From CAVZOY01 sp963777095 (lineage in GTDB: Bacteria > Actinomycetota > Actinomycetes > Mycobacteriales > Geodermatophilaceae), in assembly GCA_963777095.1 (NCBI GenBank), contig CAVZOY010000006.1:930001-994000 (forward strand): a stretch of DNA of 64,000 nt, written 5' to 3'. Position numbers and translations under genes: made by a program. Under the pieces are notes generated by a model. It was not told the origin of the DNA. It saw nothing but the letters and a program-made list of their open reading frames with translations, and searched no databases. Shown piece after piece: positions 31,700 through 40,107 of this stretch (the stretch's first letter is position 1; each line of letters opens with the position of its first letter).

Positions 31700-34348
31700 G
31701 TGGCGGTGGCCGACGAGTACAGCAGGCCGCAGGCGACGGCACCCGAGTACGACCGGCAGCCGCCGCAGGACGTCGCGGCGGAGCAGTCGGTCCTCGGCGG
31801 CATGCTGCTCTCGAAGGACGCGATCGCCGACGTCGTCGAGGTCCTGCACTCGGGCGACTTCTACCGGCCGGCGCACGGCGTCATCTACGACTGCATCCTC
31901 GACCTCTACGGCCGCGGCGAGCCGGCCGACGCCATCACGGTCGCCGCCGAGCTCAACCGCACCGACCAGCTGTCGAAGATGGGCGGCGCGGTCTACCTGC
32001 ACACGCTGATCCAGTCGACGCCCACGGCGGCCAACGCCGGCTACTACGCGGCGATCGTCGCCGAGCAGGCCGTGCTGCGCCGGCTCGTCGAGGCCGGCAC
32101 CCGCGTCGTCCAGCTCGGCTACGGCGCCGCCGGCGGGCGCGGCGACGTCGACGACATCGTCGACCGCGCGCAGCAGGAGATCTACGACGTCACCGAGAAG
32201 CGCATGAGCGAGGACTACTCGCGCCTCGAGGACATCCTGCAGCCGACGATGGACGAGCTCGACGCCATCGCCTCCCGCGGCGGCACCGCGCGCGGCGTGC
32301 CCACCGGAATCCGGGATCTGGACGAATTGACCAATGGATTGCAGTCCGGACAAATGGTGGTAATTGCGGCCAGGCCTGGCGTGGGCAAATCGACGCTGGG
32401 ATTGGACATTGCACGTTCTGCGGCAGTGAAACACCATATGCCCGCCGTTATTTTTTCATTGGAAATGAGCAAGCACGAGATCACCATGCGTCTGCTGTCC
32501 GCCGAGGCGAAGGTGCCGCTGCACCACATGCGCGCCGGCACGCTGTCCGACGAGGACTGGGCCAAGCTCGCCCGCCGGATGGGCGAGGTGGCCGATGCGC
32601 CGCTCTACATCGACGACTCGCCCAACATGACGATGATGGAGATCCGCGCCAAGGCCCGGCGGCTCAAGCAGCGCAACGACCTGAAGCTGGTGGTCATCGA
32701 CTACCTGCAGCTGATGACGTCGGGCAAGAAGGTCGAGAGCCGCCAGCAGGAGGTGTCGGAGTTCTCTCGTGCGCTCAAGCTCCTCGCCAAAGAGATCGAA
32801 GTCCCGGTCATCGCGATGAGCCAGTTGAATCGTGGTTCCGAGCAGCGTCAGGACAAGAAGCCGATGCTCTCCGACCTTCGCGAGTCCGGCTGCCTGCCGG
32901 CCGAGACGCGCATCCTCCGAGCCGACACAGGGGCGGAGACCACCATGGGCGAGCTGTTCGAGTCCGGTGAGCGCGACGTGCCGGTGTGGTCGCTCGACGA
33001 CAACCTGCGCTACGTCCGCCGGCACCTGACGCACGTCTTCTCCACCGGCCGCAAGCCGGTCCTGCAGCTCACCACGTCGTCCGGGAAGACCGTTCGCGCG
33101 ACCGCCAACCACCCGTTCCTCACCTTCGACGGCTTCCGTCCACTGGGTGAGCTCGCGCCTGGTGACCGCATCGCCGTTCCGCGGCACGTTCCGGCGCCGG
33201 ACCGGATGACGGTGTGGGAGGACGAGAAGGTCACTCTCCTCGCGCACCTGATCGGCGACGGGAGCTTCGTCAAGCGGCAGCCGCTGCGCTATGCGTCCAT
33301 CGACGAGGCCAACCTGCGCGCCGTCACGACTGCGGCACTGCATTTCGGCGTGGTCGCGGTGCGCGACGAGTACCCGGCGGCCCGGTGCACGACCCTGCGC
33401 CTGCGTGCGCCCTTCCCGCTCACGCACGGCAAGCGGAATCCGATCGCGGCGTGGCTGGACGAGCTCGGCCTGTTCGGATTGCGCAGCCACGAGAAGTTCG
33501 TGCCGGCCCCGGTCTTCTGCCTGCCGAAGAAGCAGATCTCGCTGTTCCTCCGCCACCTCTGGGCCACCGACGGGTCCGTGACGGTGAACAAGAACGGTCG
33601 CGGTGGCCGCGTCTACTACGCCTCGACCAGCCGGGCGCTCGTCGACGACATCTCGCGGCTGCTCCTGCGCTTCGGCATCTCCTGCCGCATCCGCCGGGTG
33701 AAGAAGAGCGGCTACCGCGACGGCTGGACGCTGGACATCAGCGGATGCGACGACCAGCGGCGCTTCCTCGGTGAGATCGGTGTCCACGGAGCGCGCGGCG
33801 AAGCCGCTGAGCGGCTCCTGGGGATCGTGCGGGAGCTGTCGGGCAATACGAACGTCGACACCATCCCGACGGGCGTCTGGGAGCGCGTGCGGGAGGTCCT
33901 TGCCGAACAAGGCATGAGCCACCGCGCGTTCGCGGCGGCCATGGGGACGGCCTTCTGCGGCAGCACCATGTGGAAGCACGCGCCGAGCCGGGAGCGCCTG
34001 GGCCGGGTCGCCGAGATCCTGGGCGACGCCGACCTCGAGATGCACGCGGTCAACGACCTGCTGTGGGACGAGGTGGTCTCCATCGAGCAGGGTGTCGTCG
34101 AGGAGGTCTACGACGCCACGGTGCTCGGCGGCCACAACTTCGTGGCCGACGGGATCGTCGTCCACAACTCGATCGAGCAGGACGCCGACATGGTCATGAT
34201 GATCCATCGAGAGGACATGTACGAGAAGGAGTCCCCGCGGGCCGGCGAGGCCGACATCATGCTGGTCAAGCACCGCAACGGCCCCACGGCCAACGTCACG
34301 GTCGCCTTCCAGGGCCACTACAGCCGCTTCGTGGACATGGCCACCTGA
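31700..34348 (+). CDS. dnaB: Replicative DNA helicase DnaB with in-frame intein
   Basis: The hexameric 5'-3' helicase of the replication fork, 882 residues before splicing and 456 after. The N-terminal primase-contact domain (DVAAEQSVLGGMLLSKDAIA) leads to a RecA-like ATPase: Walker A ARPGVGKST (Lys230), Walker B LVVIDYLQLM, and the H4 region EVPVIAMSQLNRGSEQR. A 426-residue intein interrupts the chain after DLRESG, and the extein resumes SIEQDADMVMMIHRED. Start: GTG 31700; an in-frame GTG at 31655 is an alternative. Codons around Walker A are strikingly unlike the rest (see the 32305-32470 entry). The TGA overlaps the ATG of the next small gene. Confidence 0.95.
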   Translation: MAVADEYSRPQATAPEYDRQPPQDVAAEQSVLGGMLLSKDAIADVVEVLHSGDFYRPAHGVIYDCILDLYGRGEPADAITVAAELNRTDQLSKMGGAVYLHTLIQSTPTAANAGYYAAIVAEQAVLRRLVEAGTRVVQLGYGAAGGRGDVDDIVDRAQQEIYDVTEKRMSEDYSRLEDILQPTMDELDAIASRGGTARGVPTGIRDLDELTNGLQSGQMVVIAARPGVGKSTLGLDIARSAAVKHHMPAVIFSLEMSKHEITMRLLSAEAKVPLHHMRAGTLSDEDWAKLARRMGEVADAPLYIDDSPNMTMMEIRAKARRLKQRNDLKLVVIDYLQLMTSGKKVESRQQEVSEFSRALKLLAKEIEVPVIAMSQLNRGSEQRQDKKPMLSDLRESGCLPAETRILRADTGAETTMGELFESGERDVPVWSLDDNLRYVRRHLTHVFSTGRKPVLQLTTSSGKTVRATANHPFLTFDGFRPLGELAPGDRIAVPRHVPAPDRMTVWEDEKVTLLAHLIGDGSFVKRQPLRYASIDEANLRAVTTAALHFGVVAVRDEYPAARCTTLRLRAPFPLTHGKRNPIAAWLDELGLFGLRSHEKFVPAPVFCLPKKQISLFLRHLWATDGSVTVNKNGRGGRVYYASTSRALVDDISRLLLRFGISCRIRRVKKSGYRDGWTLDISGCDDQRRFLGEIGVHGARGEAAERLLGIVRELSGNTNVDTIPTGVWERVREVLAEQGMSHRAFAAAMGTAFCGSTMWKHAPSRERLGRVAEILGDADLEMHAVNDLLWDEVVSIEQGVVEEVYDATVLGGHNFVADGIVVHNSIEQDADMVMMIHREDMYEKESPRAGEADIMLVKHRNGPTANVTVAFQGHYSRFVDMAT
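32305..32470 (+). other. AT-richer, synonymously recoded segment over dnaB Walker A
   Basis: By hand count about 47% of a 160-base stretch is A or T, while the surrounding gene is overwhelmingly GC with G/C third positions. Rare codons cluster here (AAT, ATT, AAA, GGA, GTT, TTT, TCA, TTG, GAA). The encoded protein is ordinary actinobacterial DnaB from TGIRDLDELTNGL through Walker A to IFSLEMSK, so the change is nearly all synonymous. Confidence 0.85.
32891..34168 (+). other. DnaB intein (426 aa, LAGLIDADG-type)
   Basis: The intein starts at Cys398 (block A CLPAETRILRADTG) and ends VVHN before Ser824. Block B reads RATANHPFLTFDGFRPLGEL. Two homing-endonuclease motifs are visible (LLAHLIGDGSF and LRHLWATDGSVTV), then DNA-contact regions and blocks F/G (VYDATVLGGHNFVADGIVVH). 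Catalytic Cys1, block-B His, penultimate His, terminal Asn and Ser+1 are all present, so splicing should work. The site (LRESG/SIEQDAD) is the one occupied in mycobacterial DnaB, from memory. Base composition is like the host gene, suggesting long residence. Confidence 0.92.
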
Positions 34349-34554
34349 TGGCCGCCACGGATGCCTCGCCCAGCCGCGAGCGCCTCGGCCGCGTGGTCGA
34401 GCTGCTCCGCGGCGTCGAGGAGGACCCGAGCGTGCGGTGGACGCCGCCCCGGCGCGGCCGCCGTCCGGTCGTCCGCCCGCGCCCCTTCCCGCTGCCCGCG
34501 CAGGCGCTGTGGGGCACCGTGGACGTCGACGAGGTCGAGCCGACGTCGGCCTGA
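34348..34554 (+). CDS. Small protein translationally coupled to dnaB
   Basis: Not recognised. 68 residues: a charged N-terminus (ATDASPSRERLGRVVELLRG), a Pro/Arg-rich middle (WTPPRRGRRPVVRPRPFPLP) and a tail LWGTVDVDEVEPTSA. The ATG overlaps the dnaB stop in TGATG, which argues for a real, co-translated gene. It converges on the GNAT gene with a 9-base gap. Confidence 0.6.
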   Translation: MAATDASPSRERLGRVVELLRGVEEDPSVRWTPPRRGRRPVVRPRPFPLPAQALWGTVDVDEVEPTSA

Positions 34555-34563
34555 TGCCCGGCG

Positions 34564-35343
34564 TCAGCGCTCGCGCACGTACGGCGTCGTCGTCGTGAGT
34601 GGCACGAAGCCGAGTCGCTCGAAGATGGGCCGACTCATCGGCACCGCGTCGACGTACAGGTAGCGGACGCCGCGTTCGCGAGCCCGGGCGGCCCGATGCG
34701 CCACCAGCGCCCGGAAGACGCCGCGGCCGCGCCAGTCCTCGGCCGTGCCGCCGCCGAAGAGGCCGGCGAAGTCCCGGCCCTCCGAGAACTCGATCCGCCC
34801 GGCCGAGATCGGCCGCTCCCCCGCCCACGCCACGACGGCCTCCGTCGGCCGCGGGTCCATCGACAGGCTCGTCAGCACGGCCGAGCGGGTTCCGGGGTGC
34901 AGGTCGCCGAACACCTCCCGGTGGACGGCGACGAGCGCGTCGAGGCCCGCCTCGTCGTCCACCGTCGCCATCCGGACCCCGTCCGGGGCCGGATCGGCCA
35001 GCTCGAGCTCGGCGAGGTCGGCCACCAGCACCGTCTCCGGACCCTCGGCGGTGAGCCCGGCAGCGGCGAGCCGCTCCGGCAGATCGGCCGGCCGGTCACC
35101 CGAGTAGTGCTTCCACTCCAGGTACGGGATGTCGCGGGCGGCCTCCGCGGCGATGACCGCGTCGGCGTCGGTGTCGTCGTCGGCGAGGTGGCTCCACACC
35201 ACCGCCGCCCACGTGCCGTCCCGCGCCAGCACCCGGGTGACCTTGTCGTCCCGTTCGACCGTGGAGTCGGCGCCAGCGGGCACGCGCCGGCGCATCTGGT
35301 CGTCGAAGGCGGCACGGACGGCGGTGAGATCCACGGGGAACAT
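34564..35343 (-). CDS. GNAT family N-acetyltransferase
   Basis: 259 residues. The C-terminal half is a GNAT fold: PISAGRIEFSEGRDFAGLFG, the acetyl-CoA loop WRGRGVFRALVAHRAARARE, and RYLYVDAVPMSRPIFERLGF. The N-terminal half (WSHLADDDTDADAVIAAEAA; IPYLEWKHYSGDRP) looks like a degenerate GNAT-like domain. The substrate is unknown. Start ATG 35343; single gene between two convergent or divergent neighbours. Confidence 0.8.
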   Translation of the reverse strand: MFPVDLTAVRAAFDDQMRRRVPAGADSTVERDDKVTRVLARDGTWAAVVWSHLADDDTDADAVIAAEAARDIPYLEWKHYSGDRPADLPERLAAAGLTAEGPETVLVADLAELELADPAPDGVRMATVDDEAGLDALVAVHREVFGDLHPGTRSAVLTSLSMDPRPTEAVVAWAGERPISAGRIEFSEGRDFAGLFGGGTAEDWRGRGVFRALVAHRAARARERGVRYLYVDAVPMSRPIFERLGFVPLTTTTPYVRER

Positions 35344-35429
35344 CGGAACAGTCGGCGTCGTGGGCGGGCAACCGGCTTTCCCCGATGTGACCAGCCAGAA
35401 CTGTCGTACCGGACCGGCATGGTGCGCCC

Positions 35430-35855
35430 ATGCGACTGCTGACGGCCACCCGCCAGGCCCAGGGCGAACTCCCGGGCGACTTCTGCTTCACGGTCGAAGG
35501 GGAGCTGGTCCTCGCCAACGACTTCGTCTGTGCCCGCGACCGCGACGACCCGGACGGCGGATGCGGTTGCGGCCGTGCCTTCGTCGGCCTGGGATCCCGG
35601 CGAGCCACGACCACGGCACTCGTCCGGGACCTCGACATCACGCCCGCCGAGCTGCGCGCCGCCGTCGAGGAGTTCGAGGTGGTGCGCGGGCTCGGGCCCG
35701 ACGTGATCGGCTCCGCGGAGTTCGACGAGGGAGTCGAGGCGAGGCTGGCGGAGCTCGACAGGATCGCCCGGGCGGTTCCGGAGGGCGCCGTCGTCGGGCT
35801 CCGGCTGGAGCAGCTCGTGTGGCGCCGCTACCCGGCGGTGGCGGGGAACGACTGA
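35430..35855 (+). CDS. Conserved actinobacterial protein (DUF7715-like)
   Basis: 141 residues, function unknown. The N-terminus LLTATRQAQGELPGDFCFTV, then FVCARDRDDPDGGCGCGRAF and SRRATTTALV, match a small family I recall from actinobacteria; the DUF number is from memory. The Cys-X-Cys cluster could bind metal. Soluble, acidic, no signal peptide. It ends in a strong bidirectional terminator. Confidence 0.6.
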   Translation: MRLLTATRQAQGELPGDFCFTVEGELVLANDFVCARDRDDPDGGCGCGRAFVGLGSRRATTTALVRDLDITPAELRAAVEEFEVVRGLGPDVIGSAEFDEGVEARLAELDRIARAVPEGAVVGLRLEQLVWRRYPAVAGND

Positions 35856-35902
35856 ACGCGAGAGGCCCAGAACCTCGTGGGGTCCTGGGCCTCTCGCGTT
35901 CA
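35853..35902. terminator. Bidirectional terminator (18-bp perfect stem)
   Basis: Arms 35853-35870 (TGAACGCGAGAGGCCCAG) and 35885-35902 (CTGGGCCTCTCGCGTTCA), 14-base loop. The stem begins in the stop codon of the 35430 gene and serves the convergent desaturase gene too. Confidence 0.88.
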
Positions 35903-35913
35903 GCGGTGCCGGG

Positions 35914-37113
35914 TCAGGCTGCGGCGGCCTGGCGCTGCAGCGCCCGGCGAACCTTCGGGCCGCCGGTGGTCATCTTGTAGAGCTTGGCGAGCTGCGAGGG
36001 CAGGTTCGCAGGCCGCGTCTCGGCCAGCCAACCGTTCGGCAGGGACAGCCGGATGATCTTGTGCCAGGCCGAGCCGACCTGCTGGGGCAGCGGCGCGGAG
36101 TGGTAGTTCAGGCCGTAGCGGTCGAACAGGTCGCGCACCTTGGGAGCGATCTCGGCGTACCGGTTGCTCGGCAGGTCGGGGAAGAGGTGGTGCTCGATCT
36201 GGTGCGACAGGTTGCCGGTCATGAGGTGCATCGCCTTCGAGCCGGAGATGTTCGCCGACCCCAGCATCTGGCGCACGTACCACTCACCGCGGGTCTCGCC
36301 GTCGATCGACTTCTTCTCGAAGGTCTCGACGCCCTCCGGGAAGTGCCCGCAGAGGATCACCGAGTTCGACCACAGGTTGCGCACGATGTTGGCGGTGAAG
36401 TTGGCGGCGAGCGTCGGCAGGAACGACGGCCCCGACAGCAGCGGGTGCACGACGTAGTCCTTGCGCACCTGCCGGCCGATCTTGCGCAGCACGGCCTTGA
36501 CGCGGGCCCGGAACTCCGGGTCGCCGGTCTGCTTCCTGGCGATGACCGCGCCGAGCTCCAGGTCGTAGGCGGCGATGCCGTACTCGAAGAAGCACGCGTT
36601 GATGAAGCTCCACAGCGGCTGACCGAGATGGAACGGCTGCCAGGACTGCTCCTCGTCGACCCGCATGATGCCGTAGCCGAGGTCGTTGTCCTTGCCGATC
36701 ACGTTCGTGTACGTGTGGTGCAGCTCGTTGTGCGAGTGCTTCCACTGCTCGGCGGGGCTGGCCATGTCCCACTCCCACGTCGTGGAGTGGATCTTCGGGT
36801 CGCGCATCCAGTCCCACTGGCCGTGCAGGATGTTGTGCCCGATCTCCATGTTCTCGAGGATCTTGGCCACCGACAGGCCCACGGTGCCCACGACCCAGGC
36901 CGGCGGGAAGAACGAGGCGAGCAGCACGGCCCGGCTGCCCAGCTCCAGCTTGCGCTGGGTGGAGATGACCGTGCGGATGTAGCGGGCGTCGTCCTCACCC
37001 AGGCTGTCGCGCATCTCCTGGCGGATGGTGTCGAGCTCCTTGCCGATGAGCTCGATGTCCTCGGCGGTGAGGTGGGCGATCGGGTTCTCGGGCTTCTTCT
37101 GCAGCGTGGTCAC
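35914..37113 (-). CDS. Membrane fatty acid desaturase (DesA3-like)
   Basis: A 399-residue di-iron membrane desaturase. The three histidine boxes are intact: HNILHGQW, HSHNELHH and HQIEHHLFP. Membrane segments include VLLASFFPPAWVVGTVGLSV. It probably introduces a double bond into acyl-CoA chains with electrons from the ferredoxin reductase encoded 38 bp upstream, the arrangement known for mycobacterial DesA3 and its Rv3230c reductase. ATG 37113 has GACAGGAGCTCG upstream. Confidence 0.92.
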   Translation of the reverse strand: MTTLQKKPENPIAHLTAEDIELIGKELDTIRQEMRDSLGEDDARYIRTVISTQRKLELGSRAVLLASFFPPAWVVGTVGLSVAKILENMEIGHNILHGQWDWMRDPKIHSTTWEWDMASPAEQWKHSHNELHHTYTNVIGKDNDLGYGIMRVDEEQSWQPFHLGQPLWSFINACFFEYGIAAYDLELGAVIARKQTGDPEFRARVKAVLRKIGRQVRKDYVVHPLLSGPSFLPTLAANFTANIVRNLWSNSVILCGHFPEGVETFEKKSIDGETRGEWYVRQMLGSANISGSKAMHLMTGNLSHQIEHHLFPDLPSNRYAEIAPKVRDLFDRYGLNYHSAPLPQQVGSAWHKIIRLSLPNGWLAETRPANLPSQLAKLYKMTTGGPKVRRALQRQAAAA

Positions 37114-37151
37114 GGTCGAGCTCCTGTCGTCAGGGTCGGTCGTCGGGAAGG

Positions 37152-38256
37152 TCAGTGGTCGATGTCGCAGGCGCCGGCGGCGGCGCTGATGCAGGTCTGG
37201 ACGAGCACGCCGTCACCGGGCGCGGCGGTGGTGATCTCGCCGTTGCGCAGGTCGCGGACGGCGCCCTCGCGCAGCGGCAGCACGCAGCCGTAGCAGATCC
37301 CCATGCGGCAGCCGGACGGCATGAGGACGCCGGCCTCCTCGGCGGCGTCGAGGATCGGCGTCGCGCCGTCGGCCTCGACCGTCGTGCCGGTCCTCGCGAA
37401 GGAGACGGTGCCGCCCTCGCCGGTGACCAGCACGCGCGGCCGGAAGCGCTCGGTGTGCAGGCGGTCGGCGATCCCGGCCGTCTCCCAGTGCTCCTCGAGG
37501 GCCTCGAGCATCCCGACCGGGCCGCACGCCCAGGTGCGCCGCTCGGCGAGGTCGGGCACGAGCTCGCCCAGCGCGTCCGCGGTGAGCAGGCCGGCGGTGT
37601 CGGTGTGCTGCTCGACCAGGCGGATCCGCCCGTCGGCGGCCATCGCACGCAGCTCCGCGCCGAAGATGACGTCGTCGGCGGCGGGCGCCGAGTGCACCAC
37701 GATGACATCGCCGACGTCACCGATCCGATGTGCGCGGTTGCGCAGCATCCCCATGACCGGCGTGATCCCCGAGCCCGCCGTCACGAACAGCGCCTTCGCC
37801 GGCGGCGGTCTCCGGCAGCACGAAGTCGCCGGTGGCCTGGTCGAGCTGCACGATGGTGCCCGGCCGCGCCCGCCGGACGATGTGGTTGCTGACCTTGCCG
37901 TCCGGGATGGCCTTCACCGTGATGCTGAAGCAGCCGTCGGTGCGGCCCAGGACCGAGGTGATCGAGTAGGCCCGCCACTGCCGGACGCCGTCCACGTCGA
38001 TGCCGATCCGCACGTACTGGCCGGGGACGTGCGGCCGCCAGCCGCGACCCGGACGGATCACGACGGTGGCCGAGTCGGCCGTCTCCGGCAGCACCGCCTC
38101 GATGCGCCCGCGGAGGTCGGCACCGGAGCGCAGCGGGTCGACCAGGTCGAGGTAGTCCGACGGCAGCAGGGGGCTGGTGACGAACTCGACGAGCCGCAGT
38201 GCCCGGTGACGCAGCGTCGGGCGGCCGGCGGACGGTCGCGGGACGGTCGTGGTCAT
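37152..38256 (-). CDS. Ferredoxin reductase with C-terminal [2Fe-2S] domain (frameshifted near 37795)
   Basis: Electron donor for the desaturase. N-terminal FAD domain: HVPGQYVRIGIDVDGVRQWR, RAYSITSV and GKVSNHIV. The frame breaks at 37790-37800 (one extra base in a GCCGGCGGCGG string), then the NAD(P) domain (FVTAGSGITPVMGMLRNRA; WACGPVGML) and the plant-type ferredoxin cluster CRMGICYGC with the last Cys in VQTCISAAAG. ATG 38256 as start, about 368 codons when repaired. It forms an operon with the desaturase and is divergent from a PucR-type regulator. Confidence 0.87.
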
Positions 38257-38353
38257 ACCTAGAGCTTTCCCGCCGCAGGGTCGGGTTACCTGTGTGACCG
38301 ACGTGAATCGGCCGGTAGTTTTCATCCCCAGCGAACAAAACGAGGAGGTTTAC

Positions 38354-39532
38354 GTGGCCGACAAGCCCGCGATACCTGCGCGGGTGGCCCAGGCGATGCG
38401 CGCCGACCTGCCGACCGTCGCGCAGCGCACCGTGGCCACCATCGTCGTGGAGGTGCCCAGCTACGCCGACGCGTTCGCCGGCGAGATGGGCCGGGCCATC
38501 ACCAACGCCGTCGAGCTGGCGCTGGGCGGCTTCCTGGAGCTGGCCACCGCCCGCGGCGGCGCCGACGCCAGCACGCCGATCCAGCCCGCCATCGAGGCCG
38601 CCTACGCCCTGGGTCGCGGCGAGGCGCGCAGCGGCCGCTCGATGGACGCCCTGCTGGCCGCCTACCGCGTGGGCGCGCGCGTCGCCTGGCGCGACATGGC
38701 CGCGGCGGCCGTGGCGGCCGGGCTGGATCCCTCGGCCCTGGCGCGCTTCGCCGAGCTGGTGTTCGCCTACATCGACCAGCTGTCGGCCTCCAGCGTCGCC
38801 GGGCACGCCGACGAGCTCGCCACCACCGGCCGGGTGCGGCAGCGCTATCTGGAGCGCCTCGCGCAGCGGCTGGTCGCCGGGGCGTCGGTCGCCGAGCTCG
38901 AGGCGGCGGCGGAGCGGGCCGACTGGGCCCCGCCCCGCACGCTGACCGCCGTCCTGATGCCGGAGTCGACCGCGCGCGGCGTCCGTGCCCTGCTCGACGT
39001 CCGCACGCTGCAGTCGGTCGAGGAGGCACCCGAGGACGACGCCGGCCGCGCCGTCCTGCTGGTCCCGGACGCCGACGGCGACGGCCGTCCACCGCTGCTG
39101 CGCTCGCTGGCCGGCCGCGCCGCGGTCGTGGGCCCGCCCCGGCCGTGGTGGCACGCCTCGGCCTCCTACGACCGCGCGTTGCGCGCCGTCCGGCTGGGTC
39201 TGGACGCCGAGGTCGACGGTCCGCTGGACACCGACACCCGGCTGGCCGAGCTCGTCCTGCGGGCCGACGACGAGGCGCTGGCCGACCTGCGGGCCCGCCT
39301 GCTGGCCCCGCTCGACGAGCTGCCGGCCGGCGCGCGGGCCAAACTCACCGACACGCTGCGCTGCTGGCTGCTGCACCACGGCCGGCGGGACCGGGTGGCC
39401 GCGGAGCTCTTCGTCCACCCGCAGACGGTCCGCTACCGGATGACCCAGCTGCGCGACCTCTACGGCGACCGGCTGGACGATCCGCGCACCGTTCTCGAGC
39501 TCACCGTCGCGCTGGGCGTCGCCGCCCCGTAG
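38354..39532 (+). CDS. PucR/CdaR-type transcriptional regulator
   Basis: 392 residues. The N-terminal helical region (ARVAQAMRADLPTVAQRTVA; ALGRGEARSGRSMDALLAAY) resembles RsbRD-like sensing domains. The C-terminal PucR helix-turn-helix reads HHGRRDRVAAELFVHPQTVR, then YRMTQLRDLYG. GTG 38354 is preceded by a perfect AGGAGG at 38343-38348. It is divergent from the ferredoxin-reductase/desaturase operon with 97 bp between starts, so it probably controls membrane lipid desaturation. Confidence 0.87.
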   Translation: MADKPAIPARVAQAMRADLPTVAQRTVATIVVEVPSYADAFAGEMGRAITNAVELALGGFLELATARGGADASTPIQPAIEAAYALGRGEARSGRSMDALLAAYRVGARVAWRDMAAAAVAAGLDPSALARFAELVFAYIDQLSASSVAGHADELATTGRVRQRYLERLAQRLVAGASVAELEAAAERADWAPPRTLTAVLMPESTARGVRALLDVRTLQSVEEAPEDDAGRAVLLVPDADGDGRPPLLRSLAGRAAVVGPPRPWWHASASYDRALRAVRLGLDAEVDGPLDTDTRLAELVLRADDEALADLRARLLAPLDELPAGARAKLTDTLRCWLLHHGRRDRVAAELFVHPQTVRYRMTQLRDLYGDRLDDPRTVLELTVALGVAAP

Positions 39533-39636
39533 TCACAGGTCCGGAGGGGTGTTCTCCCAGGCTGCTGCCAGGTCCGCTGTCGATCGTTCTCCCGACGGCG
39601 CCCATCCGAGCGGCGCCACCAGACGGAGGACGAACG

Positions 39637-40079
39637 ATGGACGAGCAGACGACGGACGCCGCCGCACCCGCCCCCGGCCGGCGCGGCCTGCGCGAGCGCA
39701 TCGGCGGCGCGGCCGTGGGTCCGCTCCGCCGCCCTGGTCGGCGGCGGGCTGATCGCCGGCGGGATCCTGGCCGGCACCGTCACCGCCACGGCCGCGGACG
39801 ACGGGACGAGCACCGCACCGACCAGCGCCGCGGCGGAGGACGACCGCGGCGGACGCGACGGCGGCCGCCACGGCGGGCCGGGTGCCGGCGAGGAGGAGCT
39901 GACCGGCGACACGGCCGAGTCGGTGGAGGCGGCGGTGCTCGAGGAGTACCCGGACGCGACGATCGAGCGGCTGGAGACCGACGCCGACGGGGTCTACGAG
40001 GCGCACCTCACCACCGCGGACGGCGAGCGGCTCACCGTCGAGCTCGACGAGGACTTCGCCGATCACCGGCACCGAGTAG
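39637..40079 (+). CDS. Small membrane/secreted PepSY-like protein (two frameshifts)
   Basis: About 146 residues when repaired. Start ATG 39637 (GGAGG upstream): a cytoplasmic stretch RRGLRERIGGAA. After a break near 39718 comes a hydrophobic segment ALVGGGLIAGGILAGTVTAT, an acidic/Gly linker, and a PepSY-like repeat AAVLEEYPDATIERLETDAD ending HLTTADGERLTVELDED. A second break near 40062 leads to the tail ITGTE-stop at 40077-40079. Without the second repair the frame runs more than 1.5 kb through other genes, which is implausible. Confidence 0.6.
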
Positions 40080-40107
40080 CCCGGGCCGGCCCGGCGGCCG
40101 GGGCGGG

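Noticed and set aside
32305..32470. Horizontal transfer of a low-GC dnaB fragment
   Set aside because: The encoded residues remain typical actinobacterial DnaB, so only the codons differ; transfer from a distant low-GC donor should change the protein.
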